Below are positions 63,287-64,000 of a stretch of 64,000 bases of DNA, in pieces. Where the stretch lies: NCBI GenBank assembly GCA_000283635.1, contig HE613569.1:1823501-1887500 (forward strand), read 5' to 3'. Every line of letters begins with the position of its first letter. Within the stretch, counting starts at the first letter, position 1. The notes below the pieces were generated by a model. That model made no database searches and was not told the origin of the DNA. It saw only the letters and a program-made list of their open reading frames with translations. The stretch is from Streptococcus macedonicus ACA-DC 198. GTDB lineage: Bacteria > Bacillota > Bacilli > Lactobacillales > Streptococcaceae. The position numbers were made by a program, and so were the translations under genes.

Positions 63287-64000
63287 TTATTTCCCAGCTG
63301 TTTTTGGAAACCACAACTGGTCTAAGAAACCTGAAAATAGTAAAAATGACAACATCACAACGTTAAATGTAATAAAAATACCAAGTGCCTGCGTCCATTT
63401 GTTATCTGGCAAAGGTGGCAAATCTTGCACCTTACGCTCTCGATTAATCTTTTTCTTCTGTCGCACCCAAGCATCGTTAATCACAAGTCCAATACCATGA
63501 AAAAGACCGTAAGTGATATAATACCAAGTCAATCCATGCCAGAAGCCCATGATTAACATATTGACAATGTAGGCAATATTAGAGGTGACATTTCGATTTT
63601 TAAAAACTTTGTGTTTAACTAAAACCTTTACCAAACGCATAAAAACAAAATCACGGAACCAAAATGACAAACTCATGTGCCAACGATTCCAGAATTCCTT
63701 TAAATCACGTGATTTAAAAGGTTGATTGAAGTTGACAGGGCTCTTAATACCCATAAGATTAGAAATAGCAAGAGCAAACATGCTATAACCTGCAAAGTCA
63801 AAGAACAAATCAAACCCATAAGCATACATGACCCCAAGCGTTGCAATGTTAAACACACCACCCATTTGCAGGGCACACTCTTTTAGCTGTGGCAATAGCA
63901 AGCTACCAAAAACATAAGCCAAAATGAATTTGTAAAGAAAACCAAGCATCAAGTAATGCACGCTTTCTTCTAACATATTCAGAAGCTCAGCTTTTTCAGG
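63287..64000 (-). CDS. dltB: D-alanyl transfer protein DltB, 5'-truncated by the window edge
   Basis: MBOAT-family membrane protein. The frame is open to the last base (PEKAELLN precedes the internal Met at 63976), so the start lies outside the window. The MBOAT motifs FDFAGYSMFALAISNLMGI, FWNRWHMSLSFWFRDFVF and the putative catalytic His in MGFWHGLTWYYI are visible, with several membrane helices. It moves D-Ala from DltC across the membrane. Confidence 0.95.
   Translation of the reverse strand, partial: PEKAELLNMLEESVHYLMLGFLYKFILAYVFGSLLLPQLKECALQMGGVFNIATLGVMYAYGFDLFFDFAGYSMFALAISNLMGIKSPVNFNQPFKSRDLKEFWNRWHMSLSFWFRDFVFMRLVKVLVKHKVFKNRNVTSNIAYIVNMLIMGFWHGLTWYYITYGLFHGIGLVINDAWVRQKKKINRERKVQDLPPLPDNKWTQALGIFITFNVVMLSFLLFSGFLDQLWFPKTAGK

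Overview
The window is a chromosomal segment of a streptococcus, most likely a member of the Streptococcus bovis/equinus complex (S. gallolyticus, S. infantarius, S. equinus and relatives). Three things point there: a housekeeping backbone in streptococcal order (glnR-glnA, pgk, gap, the rpsL-rpsG-fusA operon, purR, dlt operon); a pheromone whose core closely resembles, from memory, the gallocin-stimulating peptide of S. gallolyticus; and a pilus operon behind a GCAGA pentanucleotide phase-variation leader of the kind described in S. gallolyticus. The species call is inference from memory, not from a search.

Layout. 1-23.1 kb is core: RNase J (partial), a dead LysM-CHAP hydrolase, glutamate synthase gltB-gltD, glnR-glnA behind a GlnR operator, pgk, gap, fusA-rpsG-rpsL, purR, yhaM, rmuC, thiN, rpe, rsgA and two tRNAs (Leu-CAG, Ser-CGA). 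23.1-40.1 kb is an accessory bacteriocin island. It holds a Blp/gallocin-type quorum-sensing circuit (pheromone gsp, kinase blpH, regulator blpR, LytTR-only blpS), an immunity operon, an IS3-family element, a microcin C-like operon (heptapeptide MKGTILN, MccB-type adenylyltransferase, MFS exporter), an IS1191-like element, a two-peptide bacteriocin, a third double-glycine peptide, a frameshifted C39-peptidase ABC exporter and its accessory protein. Six promoters of the quorum-sensing regulon share one geometry: two half-sites 21 bp apart, ending about 27 bp from the -10 box.

40.2-43.0 kb is core again (rsmA, rnmV, tatD, plus a frameshifted DUF1697 gene). 43.1-56.1 kb carries surface and metal functions: a broken thioester-domain LPXTG adhesin, a P1B-type metal ATPase with a PerR-box-like promoter, an ISL3 remnant, and the pilus operon read right to left (phase-variable leader, coiled-coil protein, signal peptidase, 1670-aa tip adhesin, major pilin, class C sortase). 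56.3-57.2 kb is a deletion scar joining a truncated metal-binding lipoprotein to a methyltransferase tail. 57.4-61.4 kb is a malate cluster (2HCT permease, malolactic-type enzyme, divergent LysR regulator). 61.7-64 kb is the end of the dlt operon (dltB partial, dltC, dltD).

How it fits together. The best candidate for an under-described system is the microcin C-like operon at 30.1-32.5 kb. It has a consensus promoter, a perfect Shine-Dalgarno, a seven-codon ORF ending in Asn, an 18-bp terminator-like hairpin before the modifying enzyme, and an overlapping exporter gene. The neighbouring Blp-type system looks able to sense and respond, but its exporter is frameshifted, which recalls pneumococcal blpA 'cheaters'. 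The pilus leader, with 14 repeats, is in the only frame that carries ribosomes through the attenuator, so this copy reads as phase ON. Many accessory genes are broken by small indels while long core genes are intact; some of these may be assembly errors in homopolymers and should be verified.
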